This document shows positions 22,080 to 31,788 of a stretch of DNA of 64,000 nucleotides, piece after piece. Source of the stretch: Oncomelania hupensis (lineage: Eukaryota > Mollusca > Gastropoda > Littorinimorpha > Pomatiopsidae); NCBI GenBank assembly GCA_036898135.1, contig CM072522.1, positions 9,377,186 to 9,441,185 of the forward strand, read 5' to 3'. Position numbers and translations under genes: made by a program. How positions within the stretch are numbered: position 1 is the stretch's first letter; each line of letters opens with the position of its first letter. The notes beneath the pieces were generated by a model. It saw only the letters and a list, made by a program, of their open reading frames with translations, was not told the DNA's origin and ran no database searches.

Positions 22080-22395
22080 CCCTCCACCTTACTTCTTCGG
22101 ATGAGAGTATAAACCGAGGTCTAGTCTGTGTGTCGCATACATTCCATCATAACGGACTTTAAAGATCCTGACGCTCATGTCCTAGACGGGTGAGTGCCGG
22201 TAAGAAGAACACACCCAGCATGCACTTGGTCATTCTCCCCCATCCCTGGCTGCCCAGGATAGTGCTCAGTTGTCCGGGCGTCAGACCATGCGCCCAAAGG
22301 CTGCGGGTGGGCGTCTCGGGCGGTTTGAGTTAGATCCTGTATCGGCCAGCGCCTAGAGTCTGGTCAAGTACGGCGAGATAAGTGCGCTATAAAAA
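22080..22395 (+). repeat. Repeat Z copy 1
   Basis: Contains GATGAGAGTATAAACCGAGG, CATGTCCTAGACGGGTGAG and ATCCTGTATCGGCCAGCGCC, and ends GTGCGCTATAAAAATCCTC before an AAT repeat. The same blocks occur inverted at 51895-52195 and, in part, at 53587-53650. It is a dispersed non-coding repeat whose tail leads into a microsatellite. Confidence 0.65.
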
Positions 22396-22400
22396 TCCTC

Positions 22401-22401
<1 letters not shown>

Positions 22402-22455
<54 letters not shown>

Positions 22456-22481
22456 TTCACAGTCTCTAATATAAAGTGCCC

Positions 22482-22526
<45 letters not shown>

Positions 22527-22600
22527 TAATAATAATGTATATTTAATATAGCGCGTTTTTATATAAATGCTCAACGCGCTTTACAATAACAGCCATTTAC
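22402..22600. repeat. (AAT)n microsatellites with GCGC-type repeat end
   Basis: AAT blocks at 22402-22453 and 22482-22534, followed by TATAGCGCGTTTTTATATAA and GCGCTTTACAAT, a motif seen at the ends of other dispersed repeats in this window (51867, 33570). Confidence 0.8.
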
Positions 22601-22850
22601 AAAAACATGCTACACATAGAAAGCACAATATTTAAAAACAAAATCAACAAACAAGCAAAGCATACCAAGCAAGACCTCAACAACATAGCCATACATACAA
22701 AGCGCGAAAGGATGTACAAGCACCCAGTAAAACCACGGCAGTACAAACAACAGGGTCATAAAGACAATAACACTAAACATACAAGCAAATCATAGTACAA
22801 CATAATCAGAGCAAGACGCCCTAGGGCGTATGCAAACTCTTTAGTAACCC

Positions 22851-23100
22851 TTACTCGTTTAGTGTCATTGGCGCATACTGCTTAGTTCGCAGGCCTTCAT
22901 ATTTTTCTATTAACTTCCCGTTCATTTCGTCTTTTATAAAACCCAATTTCTTTTTGTTTGTTTTGCTGTACAAAGGATGATTATCAGTTTTGTCACTAGT
23001 ATCATAGTGTCCTAATTCTATTTCTTGTTCTTCATAAATGTCTTCAGTAGGGATGTCTAATATTAAAAGAGTCTGTGTCTGTGTATAAAACTCTAGCTTC
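22851..23100 (-). pseudogene. Polinton/Maverick-type family B DNA polymerase, C-terminal relic
   Basis: The minus strand shows the catalytic motif C of protein-primed family B polymerases (YTDTDSF at about 23065-23085). After a one-base frame change in the following T-run come TEDIYEEQEIELG, YDTSDKTDNHPLYSKTNKKK, GFIKDEMNGK and GLRTKQY, ending at TAA 22851-22853. This order (DTDS, DTS..HPLYS..NKK, KDE..GK, LR.K.Y) is the C-terminus of Polinton/Maverick and related viral polymerases. The upstream part of the same gene lies at 31336-31614, beyond an 8.2-kb insertion (LINE A copy 4 with its own insertions). The frameshift here and the two stops there make it a fossil. The family is confident; which virus-like lineage it came from is not resolvable from this fragment. 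Confidence 0.8.
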
Positions 23101-23106
23101 TGAGTC

Positions 23107-24590
23107 TTATCCTATCCTATCCCGTAACTCGGAGGTCGTAGGGGCACCACAGATGATCGTTTAACCAGCGTACCCCATCTTTCCCTGTCCTCAGCAACCC
23201 TGATTGTTTCGCTCAGTGTCAAACCAGTCCATTCTTGAATGTTGTCCTCCCACCTCTTTTTCGGTCTCCCTCTTCTTCTACCTCCTTGCACTGTGCCTTG
23301 CAGGATGGTCTTTGCAAGACCTGATGATCTGGTGACGTGGCCATACCATCGGAGTTTCCGTTTTTTCACGACTGTGAGCAGGTCATCGTGTTGTCCAATG
23401 GCTTGTGTGATGGTCTGTCGGACTTCGTCGTTGGTGATGTGCTGGGTTTAGGAAATGCTCAGAAGTCTTCTGTAGCACCTCATCTCCATGCTTTGTATTC
23501 TTCGTTGTAGATATGCTGTGAGGGTCCATGTTTCGCAAGCGCATAGAAAGATGGAGATGACAAGAGAGCGCAGCAGTCTTACCTTGGAATGTAGACTGAT
23601 GGACCTGTCTTTCCAAGTTGGCTTCAACCTCGCCAGGGCAACAGTTGTTTGTGCGATCCTGGAGAGGACTTTCTGTCGGGACCCATTGTCTAAATGGTTC
23701 CTAAATATTTGAAGCTATGCACTGTGTTGAGGGATTGACCTTGGACTTTGATCTCTGTGTTGATGCCATTGATATTGGTGTTGTTGGTCATCATTTTAGT
23801 CTTCTCTGCACTTATTTCCATTCAATAGGCTCTGGAGGTGGTTTCAAGCCTCTGTACCAGCTGTTCAAGTTCTTGTTCCTCTCCAGCCATTCCATCAATG
23901 TCATCCGTAAAACGAAGGTTGGAGATTGCTCTTCCCCATATGCTGACTGTGCCTTCGTGATCTGCAAGGGCATCTGACATGATGCGCTCTAGGAAGATGT
24001 TGAAGAGTGTTGGAGAGAATAGGCATCCCTGACGCACACCGATTGTTGTTCTGAACCAGTTTCCGATGGCTCTTTTGTGGAGGACTGCACTGGTAGCCTG
24101 GTTATACAGGCTTTTGATGACTTCAATAATTTTAGGCCTGATGTTGTACACTCTCATGGTTGCCCACAGAGCTGCATGCCAGACTCGGTCAAACGCCTTC
24201 TTGAAGTCTACTAACACATGATATAGATGTTGTGGGTGCTGTAGGTATTTCTCACAGACTATTCTGAGGTTGAAAATCTGTTCAGTGGTACTTCGCTCTG
24301 CCCTGAATCCTGCTTGTTCTTCAGATATGATTTGTTCAGCTTGGAGTTTCAACCTGTTGAGTATTATTTTCAGGAGGACCTTGCTGGGATGGCTGATGGG
24401 GCTGATGGTGCGGTAATTTTCACATTCCTGAAGGTTACCTTTTTTGGGAAGAGTGATGACAAGCGACTGGGTCCATGGTGTAGGCCACTCCCCACTCTGC
24501 CAGATCTTGTTACAGATAATGGTGCGTGCGTCACTCATCGCTTCTCCTCGTGTTTGAAGCAGTTCCGCGGGTATGTTGTCCAATCCCGCT
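23107..24590 (-). pseudogene. LINE A copy 4, 3' section
   Basis: The element's GATAG-type tail is at 23107-23121, read as TATCC repeats. The reverse transcriptase C-terminus follows (23369-23112, KKRKLRWYGHVTR, GRPKKRWEDN), with a stop within GISYTQ-type sequence near 23450 and a frame change near 23820. Upstream, the frame 24590-23822 holds VDFKKAFDRVWH, VRQGCLFSPTLF and the catalytic site changed to RFTDDIDG (the usual Ala of FADD is Thr). The copy is interrupted at 24590 by an LTR element; it resumes at 30128 and again at 31034. It sits inside the polymerase relic. Confidence 0.85.
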
Positions 24591-24794
24591 TGTTGTAATG
24601 CGTGTGTGTGTATATGTATATCTGCATGTACGGACAGGCAATTAATCAACGCGGCCACACTTTGGATAATTCGGCTGGTCTCTGCTTTTATTCCCAAAAG
24701 CATACATCCGGTATACCAATCAAAACAACCCAAATAGGAACAAGGCCAACACAGTGGCATAGGCACACAACAGTGCCATAGGCACATTATTACA
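24591..24794 (-). repeat. 3' LTR of the K02A2.6-like element
   Basis: 204 bases, begins TGTTG and ends TTACA. A minus-strand frame starting at an ATG just inside the element (24803-24805) runs through this LTR into LINE A (to 23822), joining the two by chance. Confidence 0.93.
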
Positions 24795-25628
24795 TCCCTC
24801 CCCAACTATAGTTTAAAAATCATAAACTAAACTGACAAAGCGCAACCTGACCAACCATGAAATTAAACTTTAACACTATATTTAACAAGAACTTTAAAAC
24901 AAAGGAAAGTTTAAAATTGATAGTCAAAATGAACTGGTTCAGAAGCATGTGTTAATATGTGTATACAAATACTATTCCACACAGTTCTTGAACTGTATAC
25001 AAAACAATACTAGATACATGTGGCTTTTAGCAAATTAAAATAATTATTAAACCTTTTAACTTCAGCCATTCACTTTGGACCAGTCACTCTCAAAATTCTC
25101 GTTCTCTCTCACACCAAAATAAGGACACTACAGGGTGGAATGAAAGTCCACATGAAATGTTAATTCTGAAGCACAAGCGCACCAGGCTTGAAAGTTTATC
25201 ACCATATCAGTAATCCAGAGTCACATTTGATTTCTACACAGTCCATGATCAGAGGATGATGCACAAATGCAGTACAGTCCATAATCACAAGATACTGTTC
25301 ATGAAAAGTATAATTGATACTTCCAGTGCTGGATAAGGCTGGAGATTTTTTTTTAAATTTAAAATTTATAAAAGTCTTTAGGTACAAGTCAAATTCACAG
25401 GAGTAAGGATTCACTTGCTGCAAATATATTTAATACACATATAACACCCAATAGTATTGTTAACATTTTAGGCCTTTTGAGCCTAAATATTACAATAAAG
25501 AACTACCAACTACCGCAAAAGTGTAGTTATTGTGTAAAAAAAATTAAATGTAGGCATCACTCAGATAATAAAATAGCATCCTGTCATCAATCATAATGAC
25601 TAAAAACAAACAAAAAATAATGTCATCA
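24795..25628 (-). other. 3' untranslated part of the LTR element
   Basis: About 830 AT-rich bases between the Pol stop and the 3' LTR. It holds no env-like frame; the 74-codon minus frame at 25199-25423 has no signal peptide or membrane segment. The polypurine tract is at its left end (24795-24806). Confidence 0.6.
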
Positions 25629-28600
25629 TCAGAATTGCACATAATCTTTGAGGTGTGCAGGAGGTTTATGCGTGCGAGAGGATCTTCGGGGTGGGTCTGA
25701 ATGATGAGGAGAGTGTTGTGGGTTTTGGGTGTCAGGAAGGTTGATTAGCTGAGGCATGTGAGTGTCTGAAGGAGTGCGACTTTCTGAAACCAGGGGTTTC
25801 CGAGCACTTAGTTGTGGCATGAGGGCCTTTCTGCAATGTGGAGACAGAGATGTTGCTGAGTTGTGAAGTTTTGGAGCTGAATTTTGTGGGGTTTGCCTGA
25901 TGGGGATATGTGGTGGTGTGTCAGGTTTGTTTGGTGTAGGAGGGGAAGTATGGAGATGACGGTCAAGGTCAGGGTCAAATGGAGTGTCCTGCACCGGTGG
26001 AGTGTTTCTCAGTTTGTGAAAGCGGGAACTGTTCCGTGTAACTTGTTTGAAACCACCCCCAAGAGATTGTGCTGTTATCATGGAATGGTTTGACTGTGTT
26101 ACAATCATGGGTGAGGGGTTGTAGGCTGAAGAAAGTTTGTTTTCTTTCGGTTGTTTGACAAGCACATAGTCACCAGGTTGTATGTTTGAGCGACAAGCAT
26201 GATGTTTGTTGTCAGCATATTCTTTCATTTTTGTCTTTGCATGCGCATCTTGGTGTCTTAGACAGGTGTAATCATTTTCATGTTTGGGAAACACTGTGTG
26301 AGTTTTATTGTTGCTTACTTCTGGAAGTTTAGTTTTCGGATCCCTGTCAAACATGAGTTTGAACGGCGTAAACAGAGTAGAGGTATGCGGAGTGCACCGA
26401 TAGGAACGGAGGAATGCAGTAAGCTCCCTACGCCAGTTTTTGTGTTCAATTTGGGCGGCTCGGATCGCCTTCATGAGTGGCTTGTTGAAAGATTCAGCTT
26501 GTGCATTGGCCTGTGGCCAGCATGGTGTGATTTTGCGGTGTGTGACACCCGATGTTTTCATGAACTGTTTCCACTGAACACTTTGAAAAGGTGGTCCATT
26601 GTCAGTTTTGATCATCTCAGGGTATCCGAAAGTTGCAAAAACTCTGTCAACCACTGGAATGATGCATTCGGCAGAGGTACTACGAACCATTTCAACAACC
26701 GGATATCTTGAAAACTCATCAATGATGACCAGCAAATAGTCACCAGATGGTAACGGCCCACAAAAGTCAACGGATAGGTTTTGCCAGGGCCCTTTAGGGA
26801 GTTCGGACATGTTCAGGGGTTCTTTTATGCACCGGTTTGTGTTGGCTTGGCACGGTATGCATTTTTCCACTTCTTCTTCAACAGCTTTGTCCATGCCTGG
26901 AAACCAGACTTTACTTCGGATGAAGGATTTGGTTTTGGAGACACCTTGGTGTCCTTCATGTGCAAGCTTGATTACTTGTTTCTGCAGTTTAGCAGGTATG
27001 ACAAGCTGTGTCCCTTTCAAAATTATGTTTTGCTCTGCGTTGACACAGAGTTCATCTTTAACATTTCTGAACGAGTGTAAAGCGGAAAGACTTGCATTCT
27101 CCAGCGCGCTTTCTGATACCGAGTGCCATCGGCCAGAGTTGACGAGTTTGATTACGGTTTGCAGAGTGGGATCATGCTCGGTTGCTGATTGAATATCTGC
27201 AAGAGTGATTGCGGATGGTGTATCAGAGTCAATGAAAAAATTGATATATTCTTCTGCAATCTGTTCATGTCTGCTTTGTCCATCTGTGTGTGTAACTGGG
27301 TGTCGAGACATGTAGTCGGCAGGATTATCTTTCCCAGCTTTGTATTCCAGTTTGAGTGTGTATGGTGTAAGGCGTAACGCCCATCGCGCAATGCGTGTTG
27401 GTGGGTTCACTTTGTCCCAAATGCCTATCAATGGCTTGTGATCGGTGACCACTGTGAAGTCAGAACCCATGACATACACATGAAAGTGTTCACATGCCCA
27501 GACAACTGCTAACGCTTCGCGTTCAGTTTGCGAATAACGTTGTTCAACATCAGAGAGTGACCTGCTGGCATAAGCGATAGGACATCCATCTTGAGAGAGT
27601 ATGCCTGCAACGCCAACCGGACTGGCATCAACATGAATTGATGTGTGTTTCTTCGGGTCGAAATATGCCAGCGTTGTCTTCTCAGAAAGTGCATCTTTGA
27701 CAGCCTGGAACGCTTCATCCTCTTTCTCACCCCAAGACCACTGAATGTCTTGTTTGGTAAGTGCTCGAAGCGGTTCAGTCAAAGTCGCAAAATTGCTGAT
27801 GAACCGAGCACTGTATTGAGCCATGCCCAGAAAAGAGCGGATCTCTGAAGGGTTTTGTGGTTTGGAAGCATCGCGGATGGCTTGAACCTTCTTTGGATCT
27901 GGGCGAAGCCCTTCTGATGAGAAAATGAAACCAAAGAATTCTATCTCAGATTTGTTAAATTCACACTTTTCAGCGTTGACGGTGAGACCAGAAGTATGCA
28001 GCTGAGAGAGGGTGGCATGAAGTGCACGATCATGATCAGCCTGGTCCTTTCCAAAGCAAATGATATCATCGGAAACATTCCTAGATCCAGGAATGTTGCT
28101 AAGTAGTTCTTGAATAGTATGCTGAAAGATTTCTGCAGCAGAGTTCAAGCCAAAGATGAGCCTTTTATACTGATAGAGGCCGCAGTGGGTTGAGAAAGTG
28201 GTGATATACCTTGACTCAGGTTCAAGTTCAAGTTGGTGATAACCTGAACGTAAATCAATCTTGCTGAAAACGGATGCGCCGTTGAGGTCAGTAACCAGCT
28301 CTTCGATAGTCGGTGTAATGTGTCTTGTACGGATAACGGCTTTGTTAGCCTCACGCATGTCCACGCAAATACGGATTTCGGATGGATTTTTCGGTTTGGG
28401 CGGTGTGACGATGCGAGAGACCCATTCAGTAGGGCCAGTGACCTTTTCAATGATATCTTCTGTTTCAAGTCTTTTGAGCTCTTCCTCAACTTTGTCACGC
28501 AAATGAAAGGGAACTCTGCTGTGTTTGCGAGCTACCGGCGGAACCGATTTGTCAATATGAATCTTGACCTTGTGATTTTTCAGTTTTCCGACACCGCGTG

Positions 28601-29885
28601 AGAGACCAGTATACTGTTCCAAGATCTGATTTGGCGAGTGTGGCATAGAAACATGATTGATAACTTGCAACACACCTAACTGCAACGCAGTGTTTTTACC
28701 AAGCAATGATGGCTGCGAACCAGCTGTGACAACAAGAAATTCGGTCCGGACAGGTTCTGAATCACGGTGTTGAATGTCAGCAATTATGCTCTCTGTAACC
28801 TGAATAGGTGGGGACATGTATGGGTGAAGCAATCTGTTGCATTTTGTAGTTTTGACCCCTTTCAGTTTAAGTTTATTGGCATCATTGCCATTCAAAACAT
28901 TGCATGATGCACCAGAATCGATCATCATGGAGATGTGTGTGCCTGATATGTTGAATGAGGTCATGCTGTGCCTATCAGCGCCAACGACAAAAATGCAATC
29001 AGAACAGCTACAGTCTCCATCATCTGAGGAACTATTTTGTTCTGCGCCTAGCTGCTCAACGTCATGAATACAATGAGCTGAGGAGCTCTGTGGTGATCTA
29101 CACATAGATGCAAAATGGCCTACTTTGTTGCATTTGTAACATGTTTTGCCCTTTGTGCAACGGCATTCATGAGCTTTGTGGCCTTTTAGTCCACACCTCA
29201 AACAGACAATTTTCATCTTAGTTTCTGTGTCTGCAGCTTGGGGATGAAACTGTAGATTTTTGTGTGCAGGAGTATTCTTTGTTCTATGCTTGTGGTCGCG
29301 CTGTTTTGTACAAGTGCTCTGTGTATTTCTTGTCATGAATGCGCTTTCTTCGGCAATCTGAGATGCCTGAAACTCACTTGATTCCTTGGCCTGAGCTATT
29401 TCAAGTAGGCGTGTGAGAGTTAGGTCTTTTTCAGCTAGTAGCTTCTTGCGAAGGGAATTTGAGAGACATTTATCAACAACTTGATCTCGAATAAAATTGT
29501 CTTTTTCCGTTCCAAATGCACACGTTTCGGCAAGCTTCCTAAGCCTAATGACAAACTGACTAACGGTTTCAGACTCTTTCTGCATCTCCTTCCGGAATAT
29601 GTGGCGCTGAAATGTCACGTTCATTTGTGGCTTGAAATGGCCCGTTAGTTTCTCTTTGGCATCATTGTACGAGTCTCCTACGGTAAAGGTTCCAAAAATC
29701 TCTTGAACCTCATCTCCAGCGCAGTGGAGAAGCAACGCGCGTTTTTGTGCGTCGTCGTCAATGCCAGACGCCTCAACATACATTTCAAATTTGCGGAGCC
29801 ATGTGGTCCAACGGTCGGCCACACTATTGATGTCGCCTGAAGGAGAAAAGTACGGCGGCTGTGTGATAGAAATAGCTTTCGCCAT
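25629..29885 (-). CDS. Gag-Pol polyprotein of the K02A2.6-like element
   Basis: A single 1418-residue frame with no stop. In order: capsid-like region (residues 1-200), two zinc knuckles (CLRCGLKGHKAHEC and CYKCNKVGHFASMC, about 232-265), retropepsin (MMIDSGASCNVL, about 320), reverse transcriptase (VDMREANKAV; FSKIDLRSGYHQ; the catalytic block reads NVSDDIICFG, where most Ty3 elements have Y-x-D-D, a change usual in this clade), RNase H (IHVDASPVG; TEREALAVVWA; DHKPL), integrase zinc finger (HEGHQG..C..C), and catalytic core with D, D and E in VDFCGPL, KTDNGPPF and AQAESFNK. The start at 29883-29885 lies 39 bases inside the 5' LTR, the first Met of the frame. Gag and Pol share one frame, so no frameshift signal is needed. 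All catalytic residues I can check are present. Confidence 0.93.
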   Translation of the reverse strand: MAKAISITQPPYFSPSGDINSVADRWTTWLRKFEMYVEASGIDDDAQKRALLLHCAGDEVQEIFGTFTVGDSYNDAKEKLTGHFKPQMNVTFQRHIFRKEMQKESETVSQFVIRLRKLAETCAFGTEKDNFIRDQVVDKCLSNSLRKKLLAEKDLTLTRLLEIAQAKESSEFQASQIAEESAFMTRNTQSTCTKQRDHKHRTKNTPAHKNLQFHPQAADTETKMKIVCLRCGLKGHKAHECRCTKGKTCYKCNKVGHFASMCRSPQSSSAHCIHDVEQLGAEQNSSSDDGDCSCSDCIFVVGADRHSMTSFNISGTHISMMIDSGASCNVLNGNDANKLKLKGVKTTKCNRLLHPYMSPPIQVTESIIADIQHRDSEPVRTEFLVVTAGSQPSLLGKNTALQLGVLQVINHVSMPHSPNQILEQYTGLSRGVGKLKNHKVKIHIDKSVPPVARKHSRVPFHLRDKVEEELKRLETEDIIEKVTGPTEWVSRIVTPPKPKNPSEIRICVDMREANKAVIRTRHITPTIEELVTDLNGASVFSKIDLRSGYHQLELEPESRYITTFSTHCGLYQYKRLIFGLNSAAEIFQHTIQELLSNIPGSRNVSDDIICFGKDQADHDRALHATLSQLHTSGLTVNAEKCEFNKSEIEFFGFIFSSEGLRPDPKKVQAIRDASKPQNPSEIRSFLGMAQYSARFISNFATLTEPLRALTKQDIQWSWGEKEDEAFQAVKDALSEKTTLAYFDPKKHTSIHVDASPVGVAGILSQDGCPIAYASRSLSDVEQRYSQTEREALAVVWACEHFHVYVMGSDFTVVTDHKPLIGIWDKVNPPTRIARWALRLTPYTLKLEYKAGKDNPADYMSRHPVTHTDGQSRHEQIAEEYINFFIDSDTPSAITLADIQSATEHDPTLQTVIKLVNSGRWHSVSESALENASLSALHSFRNVKDELCVNAEQNIILKGTQLVIPAKLQKQVIKLAHEGHQGVSKTKSFIRSKVWFPGMDKAVEEEVEKCIPCQANTNRCIKEPLNMSELPKGPWQNLSVDFCGPLPSGDYLLVIIDEFSRYPVVEMVRSTSAECIIPVVDRVFATFGYPEMIKTDNGPPFQSVQWKQFMKTSGVTHRKITPCWPQANAQAESFNKPLMKAIRAAQIEHKNWRRELTAFLRSYRCTPHTSTLFTPFKLMFDRDPKTKLPEVSNNKTHTVFPKHENDYTCLRHQDAHAKTKMKEYADNKHHACRSNIQPGDYVLVKQPKENKLSSAYNPSPMIVTQSNHSMITAQSLGGGFKQVTRNSSRFHKLRNTPPVQDTPFDPDLDRHLHTSPPTPNKPDTPPHIPIRQTPQNSAPKLHNSATSLSPHCRKALMPQLSARKPLVSESRTPSDTHMPQLINLPDTQNPQHSPHHSDPPRRSSRTHKPPAHLKDYVQF

Positions 29886-29923
29886 GAGTACTTACGGCTG
29901 GGTTCTTTTGCTCGTCGCCAAAA

Positions 29924-30127
29924 TGTTGTAATGCGTGTGTGTGTATATGTATATCTGCATGTACGGACAGGCAATTAATCAACGCGGCCACACTTTGGAT
30001 AATTCGGCTGGTCTCTGCTTTTATTCCCAAAAGCATACATCCGGTATACCAATCAAAACAACCCAAATAGGAACAAGGCCAACACAGTGGCATAGGCACA
30101 CAACAGTGCCATAGGCACATTATTACA
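29924..30127 (-). repeat. 5' LTR of the K02A2.6-like element
   Basis: 204 bases matching 24591-24794, with the CCGCT duplication at its outer edge. Confidence 0.93.
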
Positions 30128-30311
30128 CCGCTGACTTCCCATTCTTCAGCGATTGTACTGCTGCCTCAACTTCTTCTCGGAGAATTGAGAGGATTTCTTC
30201 TTCTTCTCTGTTCTCTGGACATGCTAGAACTGATGGGTCTCCGTTTGGTGTGTGGTTGTAAAGGTCAGAGCAGTACTCTGTCCATCTGTCCAAGACTTCT
30301 CGTTCTTCTGT
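30128..30311 (-). pseudogene. LINE A copy 4, middle section
   Basis: Continuation of the LINE beyond the LTR element. It encodes the acidic linker before the reverse transcriptase (NREEEEIL type) and ends at CTTCTGTA, where LINE C copy 2 enters. Confidence 0.85.
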
Positions 30312-31033
30312 ATTGAAATTTAGGCTCAGCTGTCACAAACTGCCAATTCAATCACTGAGATATTTGAATATTCAGAGAGAAGATAGACTGTGTACTCTGT
30401 GTGATCTGGATGAACTAAGTGATGAATTTCATTTTCTGTTCAGATGTAAAAATTCTGTGTTTGTTGTTAACAGACTTTCTTTAATACCTCAATACTTCAG
30501 GAATCACCCGAATTCCTATAAGTTAAATCAGTTATTGAACTCTAAATCTAAACGCAGGTTGTCTGATTTGAGCCGTTTTATAGGGATTATTTTTTCACTT
30601 TTCCAATAGTGACGCACAGTTCTCTTTTAATTTTGTCATACTTCTATTTTCTTGTTTGGACGAATATTGAATCAAAGAGCAGGTTGCTAAATTTAAGCCG
30701 CTTTATCGGAGTCTGAGTTATGTCACTATTTATATATTGTGCATTCCCTTTTGTCTTATTTTGTGAACCATGCGATGCTGTACATTTTTCTTTCCATGTT
30801 GACCCAACATAAAACTTTAAACGGGTGTTTGACATTTCAGAGGTTTATCTTGTGATGCCTATGGAGCAGCTTTTCTTGTGCCGTTCATTGTTTTTTAATG
30901 TCTGTAATTCCCCATCCCCCCCCCCCTTTTCACCTTTTTTGGCTAAAATGCCCCCTAGGCTATGAGCCTTGTTTAATGCTTTAATTATATGTGATTTTGC
31001 TAATAAAAGGACAAAGTTCCAAAGTTCCAAAGT
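30312..31033 (+). pseudogene. LINE C copy 2, 3' end
   Basis: Inserted opposite to LINE A, which resumes with TAAGGC at 31034, so a TA is shared at both sides. The frame 30313-30609 holds the zinc-binding C-terminus (LCTLCDLDELSDEFHFLFRC type arrangement, shown here only as C-x2-C and H-x4-C) and RRLSDLSRF, matching 11090-11746. The 3' untranslated part matches 56481-56951 inverted. It ends with two and a half copies of an octamer tail (GTTCCAAA) at 31013-31033. No reverse transcriptase core is present. Confidence 0.8.
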
Positions 31034-31335
31034 AAGGCATATGCCAGATTTGCTTTGGATCGTGGAGACCTTGGGCTGTTTAACACTTGTCAGCCGCTTC
31101 ACAGTCTGGTAGGCCTTCTTGCTGTTGTTCTTGTTCAGATTGTTCTTTATTTCCTGGCATCGATCTTCTATCCAGCTCTCCTTTGCTGTGCGCATGCCTT
31201 TTCGGATGTCATTGTTGATTTTTCGGTAGGCATCAGCTCCCTGTGAGGTGTTCTTTTCCTTTTTCATCTCTTTTCGTTTATCACACAGGTCCAAAAGTTC
31301 AGGTGTGATCCACAGCTTCTTCTTTGGCCGGTGCT
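31034..31335 (-). pseudogene. LINE A copy 4, 5' section
   Basis: Encodes the lysine-rich linker between endonuclease and reverse transcriptase (AYRKINNDIRKGMRTAKESW; QTVKRLTSVKQPKVSTIQSK). It is truncated at 31335, next to the polymerase relic, so the insertion was already 5'-truncated. No target duplication is visible at the two outer ends. Confidence 0.85.
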
Positions 31336-31614
31336 AGGTTTAAAGTAGTCGTAATAAAATTCGACCATTAGTAGCTTAGAAAAGTCTAAGATGATCATCC
31401 CAATAAACACAGGTTTGTATAGATTAACTTTGGTGGTTTTCATGTTAACAGCATACAGTGAGTCATGAAACTCTTTGTAACCAAGCTACTGAGGTTTAGG
31501 TGTTAACGTTAGTGCCTGAGTAGGTGTTGTAATTAGCCTTACGTCTTAGCGCTTGTAAGGGTTCTCTATAGTTTTACCAAAACAGCTGTTCTTGAGCAAC
31601 TTTAAGAAATCTTG
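31336..31614 (-). pseudogene. Polinton/Maverick-type family B DNA polymerase, motif B relic
   Basis: One minus-strand frame of 93 codons with two stops (TAA near 31551 and TAG near 31488). It shows motif B (QDFLKLLKNSCFGKTIENPYK), then FHDSLYAVNMKTTKV, KPVFIGMIILDFSK and EFYYDYFKP. In this polymerase family these blocks come directly before motif C, found here at 23100. The two fragments are therefore one gene cut by LINE A copy 4, with a few codons lost at the join. Motif A and the exonuclease domain are not seen upstream of 31620. Confidence 0.8.
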
Positions 31615-31755
31615 TTAAGCTTAACACAAGTGTGGCACGTACTCACCCACATTTGCACTGGCAAGGAGAAATAGTTATGACATAACAAACATCACACACT
31701 AAAACCAAGCAGTAAAACATTCACAAATATGAAAACACGCACACACACACACACT

Positions 31756-31788
<33 letters not shown>

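Larger units (their letters stand above)
24591..30127 (-). mobile_element. K02A2.6-like Ty3-type LTR retrotransposon, apparently intact
   Basis: Bounded by two 204-base direct repeats (TGTTG..TTACA), in which I see no difference, and by the 5-base target duplication CCGCT (24586-24590 and 30128-30132). It lies within LINE A copy 4. On the minus strand the 5' LTR is at the right; TGGCGACGAGC a few bases after it is a plausible primer binding site, and GTTGGGGAGGGA just before the left LTR is a good polypurine tract. One open gag-pol frame fills the middle. Identical LTRs mean a recent insertion. Confidence 0.93.

Noticed and set aside
30313..30609. Independent small zinc-finger gene
   Set aside because: It matches the C-terminal end at 11090-11474 and continues into a 3' end with an octamer tail, so it is LINE C.
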